Positions 1-8,110 of a stretch of 19,315 nucleotides of DNA are shown here, one piece after another (positions within the stretch are counted from its first letter, which is position 1; each line of letters starts with the position of its first letter). This DNA is from an uncultured Oscillospiraceae bacterium. Its GTDB lineage: Bacteria; Bacillota; Clostridia; Oscillospirales; Oscillospiraceae. The position numbers were made by a program, and so were the translations under genes. The DNA lies in NCBI GenBank assembly GCA_910588635.1, contig CAJUPW010000037.1:1-19315 (forward strand), read 5' to 3'. The notes beneath the pieces were generated by a model. It was not told where the DNA came from. It made no database searches and saw only the letters and a list, made by a program, of their open reading frames with translations.

Positions 1-528
1 GTCCAGGGCGCCGGTGGGCTCGTCGGCCAGGATCACAGAGGGCTTCCCCACCAGGGCCCGTGCGATGGACACCCGCTGCTGCTGGCCGCCGGACAGCTCC
101 ATGGGCTTGTGGCGCAGCTTGTCTCCCAGGCCCACCTGCTCCAGGGCGGCCCGGGCCCGCTCCCGCCGCTCTCCCCTGGGGACCCCGGCGTACATCAGGG
201 GAATTTCCACATTTTCCAAAAGGTTCAGCTTGGGCAGCAGGTTGTACTGCTGGAAGATGAAGCCCAGCATCTCATTTCGCACCTCGGCCAGCCGGTTTTT
301 GTTCATCTGTCCCACGTCCTGGCCGTCCAGGAGGTAGGTCCCCTCGGAGGGCACGTCCAGACAGCCGATGATATTCATGCAGGTGGACTTGCCCGACCCG
401 GAGGAGCCCACAATGGCGGTAAACTCCCCGGAGTTGATTTCAAAGGAGATGTGGTCGGCGGCCACTACCGTGCTGTCCCCCATACGGTAGTACCTGCACA
501 CATCCTGAAAGGTAATCAGCGCCGTCAT
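1..528 (-). CDS. MacB/LolD-type ABC transporter ATP-binding protein (partial, 3' end outside window)
   Basis: ATPase subunit of a MacB-like (ABC3) exporter, which would act at the cytoplasmic membrane with an FtsX/MacB-like permease and the HlyD-like adaptor encoded just upstream. The 176 visible codons contain Walker A GSSGSGKST (residues 41-49), the Q-loop FQQYN (92-96), the signature LSGGQQQR (145-152) and Walker B VILADEP (165-171). The frame is open to the window edge, so roughly the last 50 residues, with the H-loop, are missing. The ATG lies one base after the TGA of the adaptor gene, so the two are almost certainly translationally coupled. The permease is expected beyond the left edge. 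What it exports cannot be told from this sequence. Confidence 0.93.
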   Translation of the reverse strand, partial: MTALITFQDVCRYYRMGDSTVVAADHISFEINSGEFTAIVGSSGSGKSTCMNIIGCLDVPSEGTYLLDGQDVGQMNKNRLAEVRNEMLGFIFQQYNLLPKLNLLENVEIPLMYAGVPRGERRERARAALEQVGLGDKLRHKPMELSGGQQQRVSIARALVGKPSVILADEPTGALD

Positions 529-529
529 A

Positions 530-2239
530 TCAGAAGCCTCCCCGTCCGCCGCCGGGCGCCCCGGCCGGGCCGCCGGAGGGCATCGTGCCTCCGGGCATAG
601 CCGCGTCGCCAAAGGACACTCCACCCATACCGCCGGGCATCATCATGGCAAAGCCGCCTGAACCGGTAGTGGGGATGTAGGCCACCGTGTCCCCCTCCTG
701 GAGGCCGGAGACAATCTCGATGTAGCCGCTGTCGCTGGCGCCGATTTCCACAGGGACGGAATAGTACTCCCCGCCCTCTATGGCCGTGCCGTCAGCGGCG
801 CTGGGGGAATCGGCGGTGACCAGCACGGTGTTCCCCCGGTTCAGTGCCCCTGTTGGGATGGCCAGCACGCCGCTGGCGCTCTCCAGGGTGATAACGGCGT
901 CCACGTTCATGCCGGGGAGCAGGCCCTCCGTCCCGTCGATGCGGACGGTGACCGGGTAGGTGGTGGTCCCCCCGGAGGAGGTCCCCGCCACGCTCACCTT
1001 GGTGACCACGCCGGTGTAGGTTTTGCCCTCCACCGCGTCGGCGGTGACTTCCACCTTCTGGCCCACAGCGATATCGGAGATATCCAGCTCGTCCACGCTG
1101 AGGGTCATGGTCAGGTAGCTGAGATCGTAGATGGAGCAGAGCACTTTGCCCGCCTCGCTGGTCTCGCCGGCCTTGTAGTTCTTGTCGATTACCGTGCCCC
1201 GGATAGGGGAGGTGATGGTGTAGTTATCCAGCTGGTCATACCGGCTCTCCAGGGACAGCTCCGCGTTGCGCAGAGAGTCGGCGGCGCTCTGGACGTTGTC
1301 GTCCACACTGTCGCTGGTCAGGGTGAGGATGGCATCCCCCTTGTTCACCCAGCTCCCCTCCTGAGCCCGGATGGACGCCACAGTCCCGGACACCTCCGCC
1401 GTGATATTCTCCTCGGCTGCGTACCGGAACGCGGCGCTCCCGGCGCTGGCACAGCCGTCCACCACCGCAGAGCCGGTCTGGCTGACGGACAGCGCCCCAG
1501 GATTGGCCACCTCCACCGTCACATAGCGGACGATCATACCGCCCTCCAGCACCGTGTCCACCCGGTCAATTTTGGAGACCGTCCCCTCCAGGGTCTCAAA
1601 GGTGCTCTCCAGGGTGACGGAGGCGCTCTGGCCCACATGGAAGCCCGCCGCCTCGTCGGAGAGGAAGGGGACCTCCAGTGCCATAATGTCGGAGTTGCGC
1701 AGGGCGGCCACGGTCTGCCCGGCGGAGACATCGTCCCCCGCCTCTACCTCCAGGGAGAGGACCCGCCCCGCCTCGGGAGCGGTGACGGACAGCTTCTCCA
1801 GGTCCTTCAGCCTGCTGTCATAGCTGCGCCGGGCCTGATTCAAAGAGATCTGAGCCTGCTCCAGGGTGCTGGACAGGTCGGAGGCGTCGATGGTGTACAG
1901 CACCGTCCCCTCCTCCACCTGGTCTCCCTCCTCAAAGTCGGCGGTGAGGATGTTCCCCTCCGCCAGGGAGGTGACCGAGTAGGAATTTGCCGCCTCCAGC
2001 GAGCCGCTGCCGGTAATCTGCGCGGTGATATCCCGCCGTTCCACCGGGGCGGTGGTGTAGGTCAGTCCGGCGGCGGAGGCGGGCTGACCGCCCCCCAGAA
2101 AGCGCAGCGCCACAGCCGCCGCCAGCGCACAGGCCAGCACCGGAATCACCACCCGCCTGCGCAGCAGCTTTTTGGCCAGAATCCCCGGCTTCTTGGCTGT
2201 TTTCTCCTGAGCGTCCCGTTTCAATACAGGAAGTTTCAT
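530..2239 (-). CDS. HlyD/MacA-type efflux adaptor with two tandem adaptor modules
   Basis: Membrane-fusion/adaptor subunit (569 aa) partnering the downstream ABC ATPase. It has a basic N-terminus, then a membrane anchor at about residues 29-48 (VVIPVLACALAAAVALRFLG). A first lipoyl-like/coiled-coil/lipoyl-like unit follows at about 88-180, with a beta-barrel-like stretch to about 245. A second lipoyl/hairpin/lipoyl unit occupies about 275-370, a second barrel about 376-452, and a membrane-proximal domain about 457-525. The protein ends in a Gly/Met/Pro-rich tail (about 526-569). Typical MacA-like adaptors have one such module and about 350-450 residues. The frame stays open upstream to 2320, but ATG 2239 follows AAAGGA at a suitable distance and begins a normal signal-anchor sequence, so it is preferred. 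The family call is firm; the domain limits are estimated by eye. Confidence 0.88.
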   Translation of the reverse strand: MKLPVLKRDAQEKTAKKPGILAKKLLRRRVVIPVLACALAAAVALRFLGGGQPASAAGLTYTTAPVERRDITAQITGSGSLEAANSYSVTSLAEGNILTADFEEGDQVEEGTVLYTIDASDLSSTLEQAQISLNQARRSYDSRLKDLEKLSVTAPEAGRVLSLEVEAGDDVSAGQTVAALRNSDIMALEVPFLSDEAAGFHVGQSASVTLESTFETLEGTVSKIDRVDTVLEGGMIVRYVTVEVANPGALSVSQTGSAVVDGCASAGSAAFRYAAEENITAEVSGTVASIRAQEGSWVNKGDAILTLTSDSVDDNVQSAADSLRNAELSLESRYDQLDNYTITSPIRGTVIDKNYKAGETSEAGKVLCSIYDLSYLTMTLSVDELDISDIAVGQKVEVTADAVEGKTYTGVVTKVSVAGTSSGGTTTYPVTVRIDGTEGLLPGMNVDAVITLESASGVLAIPTGALNRGNTVLVTADSPSAADGTAIEGGEYYSVPVEIGASDSGYIEIVSGLQEGDTVAYIPTTGSGGFAMMMPGGMGGVSFGDAAMPGGTMPSGGPAGAPGGGRGGF

Positions 2240-2335
2240 AACTGAAATCGTCCTTTCCGTTTCAAACTGACCCGATCTTACCAGGAAAATTTGAACAGCC
2301 GGAGGAGTAAATCGAAACAAAACCTAAACGGAATG

Positions 2336-2376
2336 AAAACAAAAAATAACGCCTCCCCGCCAAAAGGCGGAGAGGC
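2336..2376 (-). terminator. Rho-independent terminator after the response regulator
   Basis: Read on the minus strand, arms GCCTC-(n)-CCGCC and GGCGG-(n)-GAGGC form a stem with one mismatch and a 4-nt loop (2351-2376). GTTATTTTTTG and TTTT follow. It lies 9 nt past the regulator stop and separates the kinase/regulator transcript from the adaptor/ABC genes, which therefore probably have their own promoter in 2240-2335. I could not identify a convincing -35/-10 pair there. Confidence 0.85.
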
Positions 2377-2384
2377 GGGAACCG

Positions 2385-3077
2385 TCATGGCCGGTTGAGC
2401 CGGTAGCCCGCCCCCCAGACGGTCTCAATGAGCTTGGGGTGGGCGGGGTCGTCCTCCACCTTGTCCCGGACACGGCCGATGTGGACGGTGACGGTGGCGC
2501 TGTCCCCTATGTAGTCGTAGCCCCAGATGGTCTCGAACAGCTTTTCCTTGGAAAAGACCACGTTGGGGTGCTCGGCCAGAAATTTCAGCAGAGAGAACTC
2601 CCGGTTGGGCATTTTGATCTCCCGGCCGTCCTTCATCACCTTCCAGCTTTGGGGCAGAATCCGGACGCTCCCCAGGTCGATGACCTCCTGCTCCGCCTGT
2701 CCCCCTCCGGTGAGGCGGGCATACCGGCTGAGGTGAGCCTTCACCCGGGCCACCAGTTCCGCCGGGTCGAATGGCTTGGGGATATAGTCGTCCGCCCCCA
2801 GGCCCAAGCCGCGGATTTTGTCCGCCGACTCGGTGCGGGCGGTGACCATCAAAATGGGCACATCGATCCTGTCCCGGATCAGGCGGCACACATCGCAGCC
2901 ATTGCACCCCGGGAGCATCAGATCCAGCAGAATCAGGCTGTAGCCCCCGTTCAGCGCCTCGGTGACCGCCTGCTGGCCGTTGTCCGCCACGGTCACCTCA
3001 TAGCCCTCCAGCTCCAGGTAGTCCCGCTCCAGCATGGCAATTTCGGGATCGTCCTCCGCAATCAAAATTTTAGTCAT
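2385..3077 (-). CDS. OmpR/PhoB-family response regulator
   Basis: A 230-aa DNA-binding response regulator. The receiver domain (about 1-115) has acidic pocket residues D9/D10, phospho-acceptor D52 in LILLDLMLPG, a conserved threonine in the MVTAR segment, and K101 in PKPFDP. A winged-helix output domain spans about 128-230 with the family's YDYIGDSATVTVHIGRVRDK and GAGYRLNRP segments. The frame extends upstream to 3278, but the ATG at 3077 begins the canonical MTKILIAEDD and overlaps the kinase stop by 8 bp (ATGACTAA), so it is taken as the start. It is co-transcribed with the kinase and probably controls the neighbouring efflux genes; the target is inferred from position only. Confidence 0.95.
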   Translation of the reverse strand: MTKILIAEDDPEIAMLERDYLELEGYEVTVADNGQQAVTEALNGGYSLILLDLMLPGCNGCDVCRLIRDRIDVPILMVTARTESADKIRGLGLGADDYIPKPFDPAELVARVKAHLSRYARLTGGGQAEQEVIDLGSVRILPQSWKVMKDGREIKMPNREFSLLKFLAEHPNVVFSKEKLFETIWGYDYIGDSATVTVHIGRVRDKVEDDPAHPKLIETVWGAGYRLNRP

Positions 3078-4299
3078 TCTCTTCCCCCTCTCTCGGCAGC
3101 AGAATGGTAAACGCCAATCCCCCGGCATTTTCCGCCCGGATGGTCCCGCCGTGGGCCTCCACAATATGTTTGACGATATACAGCCCCAGGCCGGTCCCCT
3201 CCCCGTTTTGGGCGCTCCGGGCCTGGTCCTCCCGCCAGAACTGCTCGAAGAGGTGGGGCAAGGATTCCTCCGACACACCCCGCCCGTTGTCGGCGAACCG
3301 GATACAAATCCAGCCCTCCCGGCCCTCCACCGCCAGGGAGATGGACAGCGCCCCGGCCCCGGCGTAGCGCTGGGCGTTGTCCTTCAAATTGTTCAAGACC
3401 CGATACATCTGCTCCGGGTCGATCAGAGCCGGGTGGGGCCCCGGGGAGACGGACAGCTCAATCCCGCCCCCCGCCTGCTCCAGTTCCGGCCCAGCTTCCG
3501 CCGCAAAGCGGGAGACAAACTCCCCCAGATCGGCGGGTTCGGGGAAAAGGGGCAGGTTTCCCGTCTCCAGCCGGGAGAAGTAGAACAGCCTCTGGAGCAG
3601 CACGTCCATATCGCAGGCCTTGCGGTATGCAATATCCAGATATTGCCGCTGCCGCTCCGGGGTCTGGGCCACCCCGTCCCGCAGGCCCTTGATATAGCCC
3701 TTCACACTGGTAAGGGGGGTGCGCAGGTCGTGGGAGATGCCGGCCACCAGGTCGGTGCGGGCCTGTTCATAGGCGGCGTTTTTCTTTTGCTCATCCAATA
3801 GATGCTCCTGCATCCGGTTAAAGGCGGCGCACACAGAGGAAAATTCATCCCGCCCCGAGTAGCCGACAGCCTGGGTAAAGTCGCCGGCCTCCACCCGTCC
3901 GGCGGCCCGGGTCAGGGCGTCCACCGGCTGGAGCAGCTTTTTCAGCTGGTAGCGGGTAAACAGGGTGTTCAGCAGGAGGATTACCAAAATGGCCGCCCCG
4001 CCGCTGAGGAACAGGGAGAGGGACATTGCTTCCATCCGGGGCCTGGCCCGGACGGAGACCGCCGGATGGCTTGGAACGGCGATGCCCACCAGCTCCAGCT
4101 CACCCATCCCCCGGTCCAGCCAGACCATTCCCTCCTGGGTGGCGGCGTTAATGTGCATGGCCTGGAACATCTCCTCCGCCTGCCGCTGGTAGTGCCGGCC
4201 GATGGCGTGGGTGGCCGCGCCGTTCACCGCCAGCATGGCCACCAGCGCCACCAGGACGGAAATCGTATTGTAAAAAAAGAGGTGCCTCCTGATCCTCAT
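3070..4299 (-). CDS. Membrane sensor histidine kinase (HAMP-HisKA-HATPase)
   Basis: A 409-aa sensor kinase for the response regulator that follows. TM1 is at about 9-29. A short extracytoplasmic sensor follows at about 30-90, TM2 at about 93-113, and HAMP at about 114-168. The HisKA box is SHDLRTPLTSVKGY with phospho-acceptor H190. The N-box is NNLKDNAQRYA (N308), the G1 box is DNGRGV and the G2 box is GTGLGLYIVKHIVEAHGG. ATG 4299 is preceded by GGGAGGGG; the longer frame to 4455 has no such site and would put non-membrane sequence ahead of TM1. The sensor domain of about 60 residues resembles those of cell-envelope or antimicrobial-peptide sensors next to ABC exporters, but the ligand is unknown. 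Confidence 0.94.
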   Translation of the reverse strand: MRIRRHLFFYNTISVLVALVAMLAVNGAATHAIGRHYQRQAEEMFQAMHINAATQEGMVWLDRGMGELELVGIAVPSHPAVSVRARPRMEAMSLSLFLSGGAAILVILLLNTLFTRYQLKKLLQPVDALTRAAGRVEAGDFTQAVGYSGRDEFSSVCAAFNRMQEHLLDEQKKNAAYEQARTDLVAGISHDLRTPLTSVKGYIKGLRDGVAQTPERQRQYLDIAYRKACDMDVLLQRLFYFSRLETGNLPLFPEPADLGEFVSRFAAEAGPELEQAGGGIELSVSPGPHPALIDPEQMYRVLNNLKDNAQRYAGAGALSISLAVEGREGWICIRFADNGRGVSEESLPHLFEQFWREDQARSAQNGEGTGLGLYIVKHIVEAHGGTIRAENAGGLAFTILLPREGEEND

Positions 4300-4448
4300 A
4301 GGGTTCCCCTCCCGGGCCTTCAAATATACCCCTATTGTAATCCAAAATTGTAAATAAATCAGCGTCCGATTATAAACTTTTCCGAAATTTTTGATCGGAG
4401 CCGGTCTCCCGGCCACGCCGGCGATTTCACCGATCCCCCTCACATCTA

Positions 4449-4478
4449 TTGACACTCAACAGGGAGAAATAGTATAAT
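4449..4478 (+). promoter_or_regulatory. Consensus sigma-A promoter of the hybrid kinase operon
   Basis: TTGACA (4449-4454), 18-nt spacer, TATAAT (4473-4478), about 93 nt before the kinase start at 4571. Both hexamers match consensus. The 271-bp gap 4300-4570 separates divergent genes. A TATAAT-like element for the minus-strand kinase (complement of 4369-4374) has no good -35 partner. Between them lies an inverted pair GATCGG (4393-4398)/CCGATC (4430-4435). Nothing else is recognised in the gap. Confidence 0.8.
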
Positions 4479-4570
4479 AAAATATAGTAGATTAACAGGT
4501 CCGCTTTTATCTTACGGGTATTTTCTTTGGGCAAACTATTCTCCCGGACTACCGGAAATGGGGAGTGGCG

Positions 4571-6760
4571 ATGAAAGGGATGTCAACTAAACAGGAAAAT
4601 CGGAGGGGCTTCTCCTTGCTTCTCTCCATTATTCTGATTTTCAGCGTTTTTGGAGCGGTTGTTTTTTCTGTATCGCAGAAAATATCCAAAGAGATGTCCG
4701 CCTCTGCCATCCAGAACCTGAGCGAGAGCCTGGACCTGATCCAGAGCACCATCGAAGCAATTCTGCACAGCGAGACTGAGTTTCAGACGCTGATTGCCCG
4801 GGAAATCGCCCGGGCAGACGACCCGATGGCCTATATCCTCGCTTACGAGAAGAATCAGACCATGGCAAAGCTGTCGCTGATCCTTACCGGAGAGACAGAA
4901 GGACTCTCCAACACCGGGGAGCGTTTCACCGAGGAGGACCTGGACTTCTCCGCGGGCGGAACGATCTCGGGGCTGCCTGTCTCCCAGTCCTATGTGAACT
5001 ACATGGGCACCTGGTCCTACACCGTAAAGTGCCCCGTGGAACGGGCCGGCCAGGAGATTGGGACCCTCTACGCCGAGTATGTCTACGACGCCATCGACCA
5101 GTCCCTCCCCGCCGAAGGGTTTTACAACAAGCAGGCGTCGCTGTACATCATGGACGCCCAGAGCCAGCGCTTTGTTCTCAAGCCCAAGGGAATGGGCAAG
5201 CGCAGCGCGGGACACCTGAACCTGACAGATTTCTACCGGGCAAACGACATTCAGGATCCGGCAATCCAGGCGGAAGTGGCAAACTGCCTGAGCGAGGGCC
5301 GGAACGTCCTGTTTTACCACGATATCCGGGAGGTACACGCGCTCAATTACATGTGGGCGGTAAACGGCGGCACCATCTTCCTGGTGGGCTATGTGCCGGT
5401 TGAGTCCATCCAGCAGGAGGGCCGGACGGTCAACCAGAACATCATGATCGTCGTGGCCTCGCTGCTGGCCGCCTTCTCCCTGTGCATCGCCTTGTACTAT
5501 CTGAACTGGAAGCAGCAGGAAAAGCTGCGCCGGGAGCGGGAGGAGGAACGGCAGCTCCACAGCCAGCAGCTGGCTCAGGCACTCCAGGCAGCCCAGATTG
5601 CCAGCAAGTCTAAGACCACCTTCCTGTCCAACATGTCCCACGACATCCGCACCCCCATGAACGCGGTGCTTGGCTTTACCACGCTGCTGGCCCGGGACGC
5701 GGAAAATCCCGTGAAGGTGCGGGAGTATACCAATAAAATCACCGCCTCCGGGCAGCACCTGCTCAGCCTGATTAACGACATTCTGGATATCTCCAAGATT
5801 GAGAGCGGAAAGGTGGTGCTTAACCTGGAGGAATTTGCCCTGGAGAATGTGCTCTCCTCGGTGGACGCCATTATCCAGCCCATGGCCAAGGCCAAGGGAC
5901 AGCAGTTCCACCTGGAGGTGACGGGAGTCCGCCACGAATACCTGGTGGGAGACGAGACCCGACTCAATCAGATTTTGATTAACCTGCTGTCCAACGCGGT
6001 GAAGTACACCCCGGAGGGGGGCAATATCTGGTTCCGTGTCACCGCCCTCAAGCAGCGCTCCAGCCAGTATGAGCACATCCGCATCGAGGTGGAGGACGAT
6101 GGCTACGGCATGACGCCGGAGTATCTGGAGACCATCTTCGACGCCTTTACCCGGGCGGAGAACAGCACCACCAACAAGGTACAGGGCACCGGACTGGGCA
6201 TGGCCATCACCAAAAACATCGTGGAGCTGATGGGCGGCACCATTGAGGTATTCAGCCAAATTGATAAAGGCTCGCTGTTCCGGGTGGACCTGGAGCTGCG
6301 GGTGGTGGACACTCCGGCTGGCGCGGCCGGCGGGCACTCCGAGACGGAGCCGGAGGAGGCGGCCGACCTCACAGGGATGCATTTCCTGGCCGCCGAGGAC
6401 AACGAGATCAATGGGGAAATCCTCTCGGAGCTTCTGGAGATCGAGGGGGCTTCCTGCGAGATCGCGGTCAACGGCCAGCTGGCGGTGGAGCGTTTCCAGG
6501 CCTCGGCGCCGGGGGAGTTTGACGCCATCCTGATGGACGTGCAGATGCCGGTTATGAACGGCCACGAGGCCGCCCGGGCCATCCGCTCCCTGGACCGGGA
6601 GGACGCGAAGGTTATTCCCATCATCGCCATGACGGCCAACGCCTTCGCCGAGGACGAAAAGGCCGCCCTGGCCGCGGGCATGGACGCCCATGTGCCCAAG
6701 CCCCTGAATATGGAGCTTTTGAAAAAAGTCCTCCAACATATCATCGGACGAAAGGACTGA
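4571..6760 (+). CDS. Hybrid histidine kinase with extracytoplasmic sensor and C-terminal receiver
   Basis: A 729-aa membrane hybrid sensor kinase. TM1 is at about 15-35, followed by a large extracytoplasmic sensor at about 36-290 (Cache-like in size, not assigned). TM2 is at about 292-311 and a coiled-coil linker at about 314-345. HisKA contains SNMSHDIRTPMNAVLG with H357. The HATPase domain has N-box NLLSNAVKYTPEG (N475), DDGYGM and GTGLGMAITKNIVELMGG. The receiver at about 602-725 has D656 in AILMDVQMPVMNGHEA and K710 in VPKPLN. There is no HPt domain and no DNA-binding partner in the operon, so the phosphate must pass to an unlinked protein. ATG 4571 follows GGGGAG at 5 nt; a GTG at 4565 is a less likely start. 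A solute-binding lipoprotein gene begins 6 nt after its stop, suggesting that this protein supplies the ligand signal. Confidence 0.95.
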   Translation: MKGMSTKQENRRGFSLLLSIILIFSVFGAVVFSVSQKISKEMSASAIQNLSESLDLIQSTIEAILHSETEFQTLIAREIARADDPMAYILAYEKNQTMAKLSLILTGETEGLSNTGERFTEEDLDFSAGGTISGLPVSQSYVNYMGTWSYTVKCPVERAGQEIGTLYAEYVYDAIDQSLPAEGFYNKQASLYIMDAQSQRFVLKPKGMGKRSAGHLNLTDFYRANDIQDPAIQAEVANCLSEGRNVLFYHDIREVHALNYMWAVNGGTIFLVGYVPVESIQQEGRTVNQNIMIVVASLLAAFSLCIALYYLNWKQQEKLRREREEERQLHSQQLAQALQAAQIASKSKTTFLSNMSHDIRTPMNAVLGFTTLLARDAENPVKVREYTNKITASGQHLLSLINDILDISKIESGKVVLNLEEFALENVLSSVDAIIQPMAKAKGQQFHLEVTGVRHEYLVGDETRLNQILINLLSNAVKYTPEGGNIWFRVTALKQRSSQYEHIRIEVEDDGYGMTPEYLETIFDAFTRAENSTTNKVQGTGLGMAITKNIVELMGGTIEVFSQIDKGSLFRVDLELRVVDTPAGAAGGHSETEPEEAADLTGMHFLAAEDNEINGEILSELLEIEGASCEIAVNGQLAVERFQASAPGEFDAILMDVQMPVMNGHEAARAIRSLDREDAKVIPIIAMTANAFAEDEKAALAAGMDAHVPKPLNMELLKKVLQHIIGRKD

Positions 6761-6766
6761 ACATCC

Positions 6767-8074
6767 ATGAAGGCTCACAAAATACGGTCGTGGACCGCCG
6801 CCTGCCTGGCGGCCGTGACCGTCCTCTCCCTGGTCTCCTGCGGCGGCCATGAGATTCCCACGAATCTGCTCTCCCAGGACGAGGGTGCAAAGCGGGTGGT
6901 CAATCTGTTCAGCCCCATGGAGAAATCCAATCCCAATGCGGAGAACGTGGCCCGGACCGCGGCGGATCTGACCATCTCCATGGCGGAAGAGCGGCTGGGG
7001 GTTACTGTGGACTACTGCACTTACACCGCAGAGGACTATCAGGACAAAACTTATGACGATGTGGCCCTGGAGCGGGCCCGGAACAACATGGACGACCTGT
7101 ATCTGCTCAACCCTGACACAATTCTGGCTCTGGGCGCAGAGGGGAAATTGATGGACCTGTCCGGGCTGGACAGCGCAAAAAACCTGCGTGAGATTATCCG
7201 TGTGGCCAACACGGTGGACGGCAGGCTGGTGGCCATCCCCCAGGAGGTGGTGGCCTACGGCCTGTTCGTCAATGCAGACCTGTTCAGGCAGTACGGTCTG
7301 GACCTGCCCGGCACCCAGGAGGAATTTCTGGAGTGCTGCCGGGTGTTCCAGGAAAATGGGATCGAGACCCCCATCGGCGCCAACCGCTGGTGGCTGGAGA
7401 CCTTTGTGCTCGCCATCGCCTACGCCGATCTGTACAACGGCGGGAACACCGAGGCGGAGATTGCCGCCCTCAACAGCGGCGAGGCCCGGTACAGCGACTA
7501 CATGCGCCCTGGCTTTGAGTTCCTCCAGACCCTCATCGACAACGGCTACGTGGACGCCCGGAAGGCCCTGGTCAGCGAGGCCATCGAGGGGGAGGGCGCG
7601 GACTTTCTGGCGGGAAAAACCCCCATCGTCATGGCCTACTGGGGTGCGGCCAACACCGAGACCGCCTACGGCAAGACCGACTTTGAGATGCAGGTGATCG
7701 GCTTCCCCAGCGGCCGAGGGCAGATGCCGGTGATTCCCATGACTGGCTGGGCCGTGGGCGCTCAGGCGGAGCATGCCGAGGACGCCATACGGGTGATGGA
7801 CATAATCCTCTCCGACGAGGCCCTCCAGCTCTTCTCCGAGACCAACCGGGTCATCTCCCCCTCAAAAAACGTGAAGGTGGACTGCGCGCCCGCGCTGCGG
7901 CCCCTCAACGACCGGATCGAGGAAGGGGTCTATGTGCTGGGCTCCAACGCCGGGATGAATGTGGAGCAGTGGGGCAATACCTGCCTGATTGTGCGCCAGC
8001 TGCTGGGCGGTGCCACCGTGGACGAGTGCATGGCATCCTTCGACCAGCTCCAGGACGCGGCGCTGAACCAATAA
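6767..8074 (+). CDS. Extracellular solute-binding lipoprotein (family 1, sugar type), probable sensory partner
   Basis: A 435-aa lipoprotein of the ABC sugar-binding family. The signal peptide ends in lipobox L-V-S-C with C25, giving a mature protein anchored on the outer face of the membrane. The body has family-typical segments: DDLYLLNPDT, IPQEVVAYGLFVNADLFRQYGL, an aromatic RWWLETF stretch, and a hinge-region PMTGWAVGA near the C-terminal third. It starts 6 nt after the hybrid kinase stop, with AAAGGA inside the end of the kinase gene, so the two are coupled. No permease or transport ATPase accompanies it, which argues for a receptor role with the kinase. Some inactive or orphan transport proteins look the same. 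The ligand is unknown. Confidence 0.88.
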   Translation: MKAHKIRSWTAACLAAVTVLSLVSCGGHEIPTNLLSQDEGAKRVVNLFSPMEKSNPNAENVARTAADLTISMAEERLGVTVDYCTYTAEDYQDKTYDDVALERARNNMDDLYLLNPDTILALGAEGKLMDLSGLDSAKNLREIIRVANTVDGRLVAIPQEVVAYGLFVNADLFRQYGLDLPGTQEEFLECCRVFQENGIETPIGANRWWLETFVLAIAYADLYNGGNTEAEIAALNSGEARYSDYMRPGFEFLQTLIDNGYVDARKALVSEAIEGEGADFLAGKTPIVMAYWGAANTETAYGKTDFEMQVIGFPSGRGQMPVIPMTGWAVGAQAEHAEDAIRVMDIILSDEALQLFSETNRVISPSKNVKVDCAPALRPLNDRIEEGVYVLGSNAGMNVEQWGNTCLIVRQLLGGATVDECMASFDQLQDAALNQ

Positions 8075-8110
8075 AAATATACATTATTATAGAATAGGAG
8101 GCCAAATCTT

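Noticed and set aside
1..528. Plus-strand frames in the first 600 bases as genes
   Set aside because: The minus strand encodes an unmistakable ABC ATPase with all motifs, so the plus-strand frames are its shadows.
4369..4374. TATAAT on the minus strand as a promoter for the sensor kinase
   Set aside because: No acceptable -35 element at 16-18 nt; kept only as a remark, not annotated.
4393..4435. GATCGG...CCGATC inverted pair in the kinase/hybrid kinase gap
   Set aside because: Short arms 31 nt apart in GC-rich DNA with no T run; chance is likely, so it is not called an operator or riboswitch.
4583..7774. A 1063-codon open frame on the minus strand opposite the hybrid kinase and binding protein
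   Set aside because: Its product is a low-complexity V/G/H/Q/L-rich chain with no domain. It mirrors the codon positions of two clear genes and arises from GC-rich codon bias.
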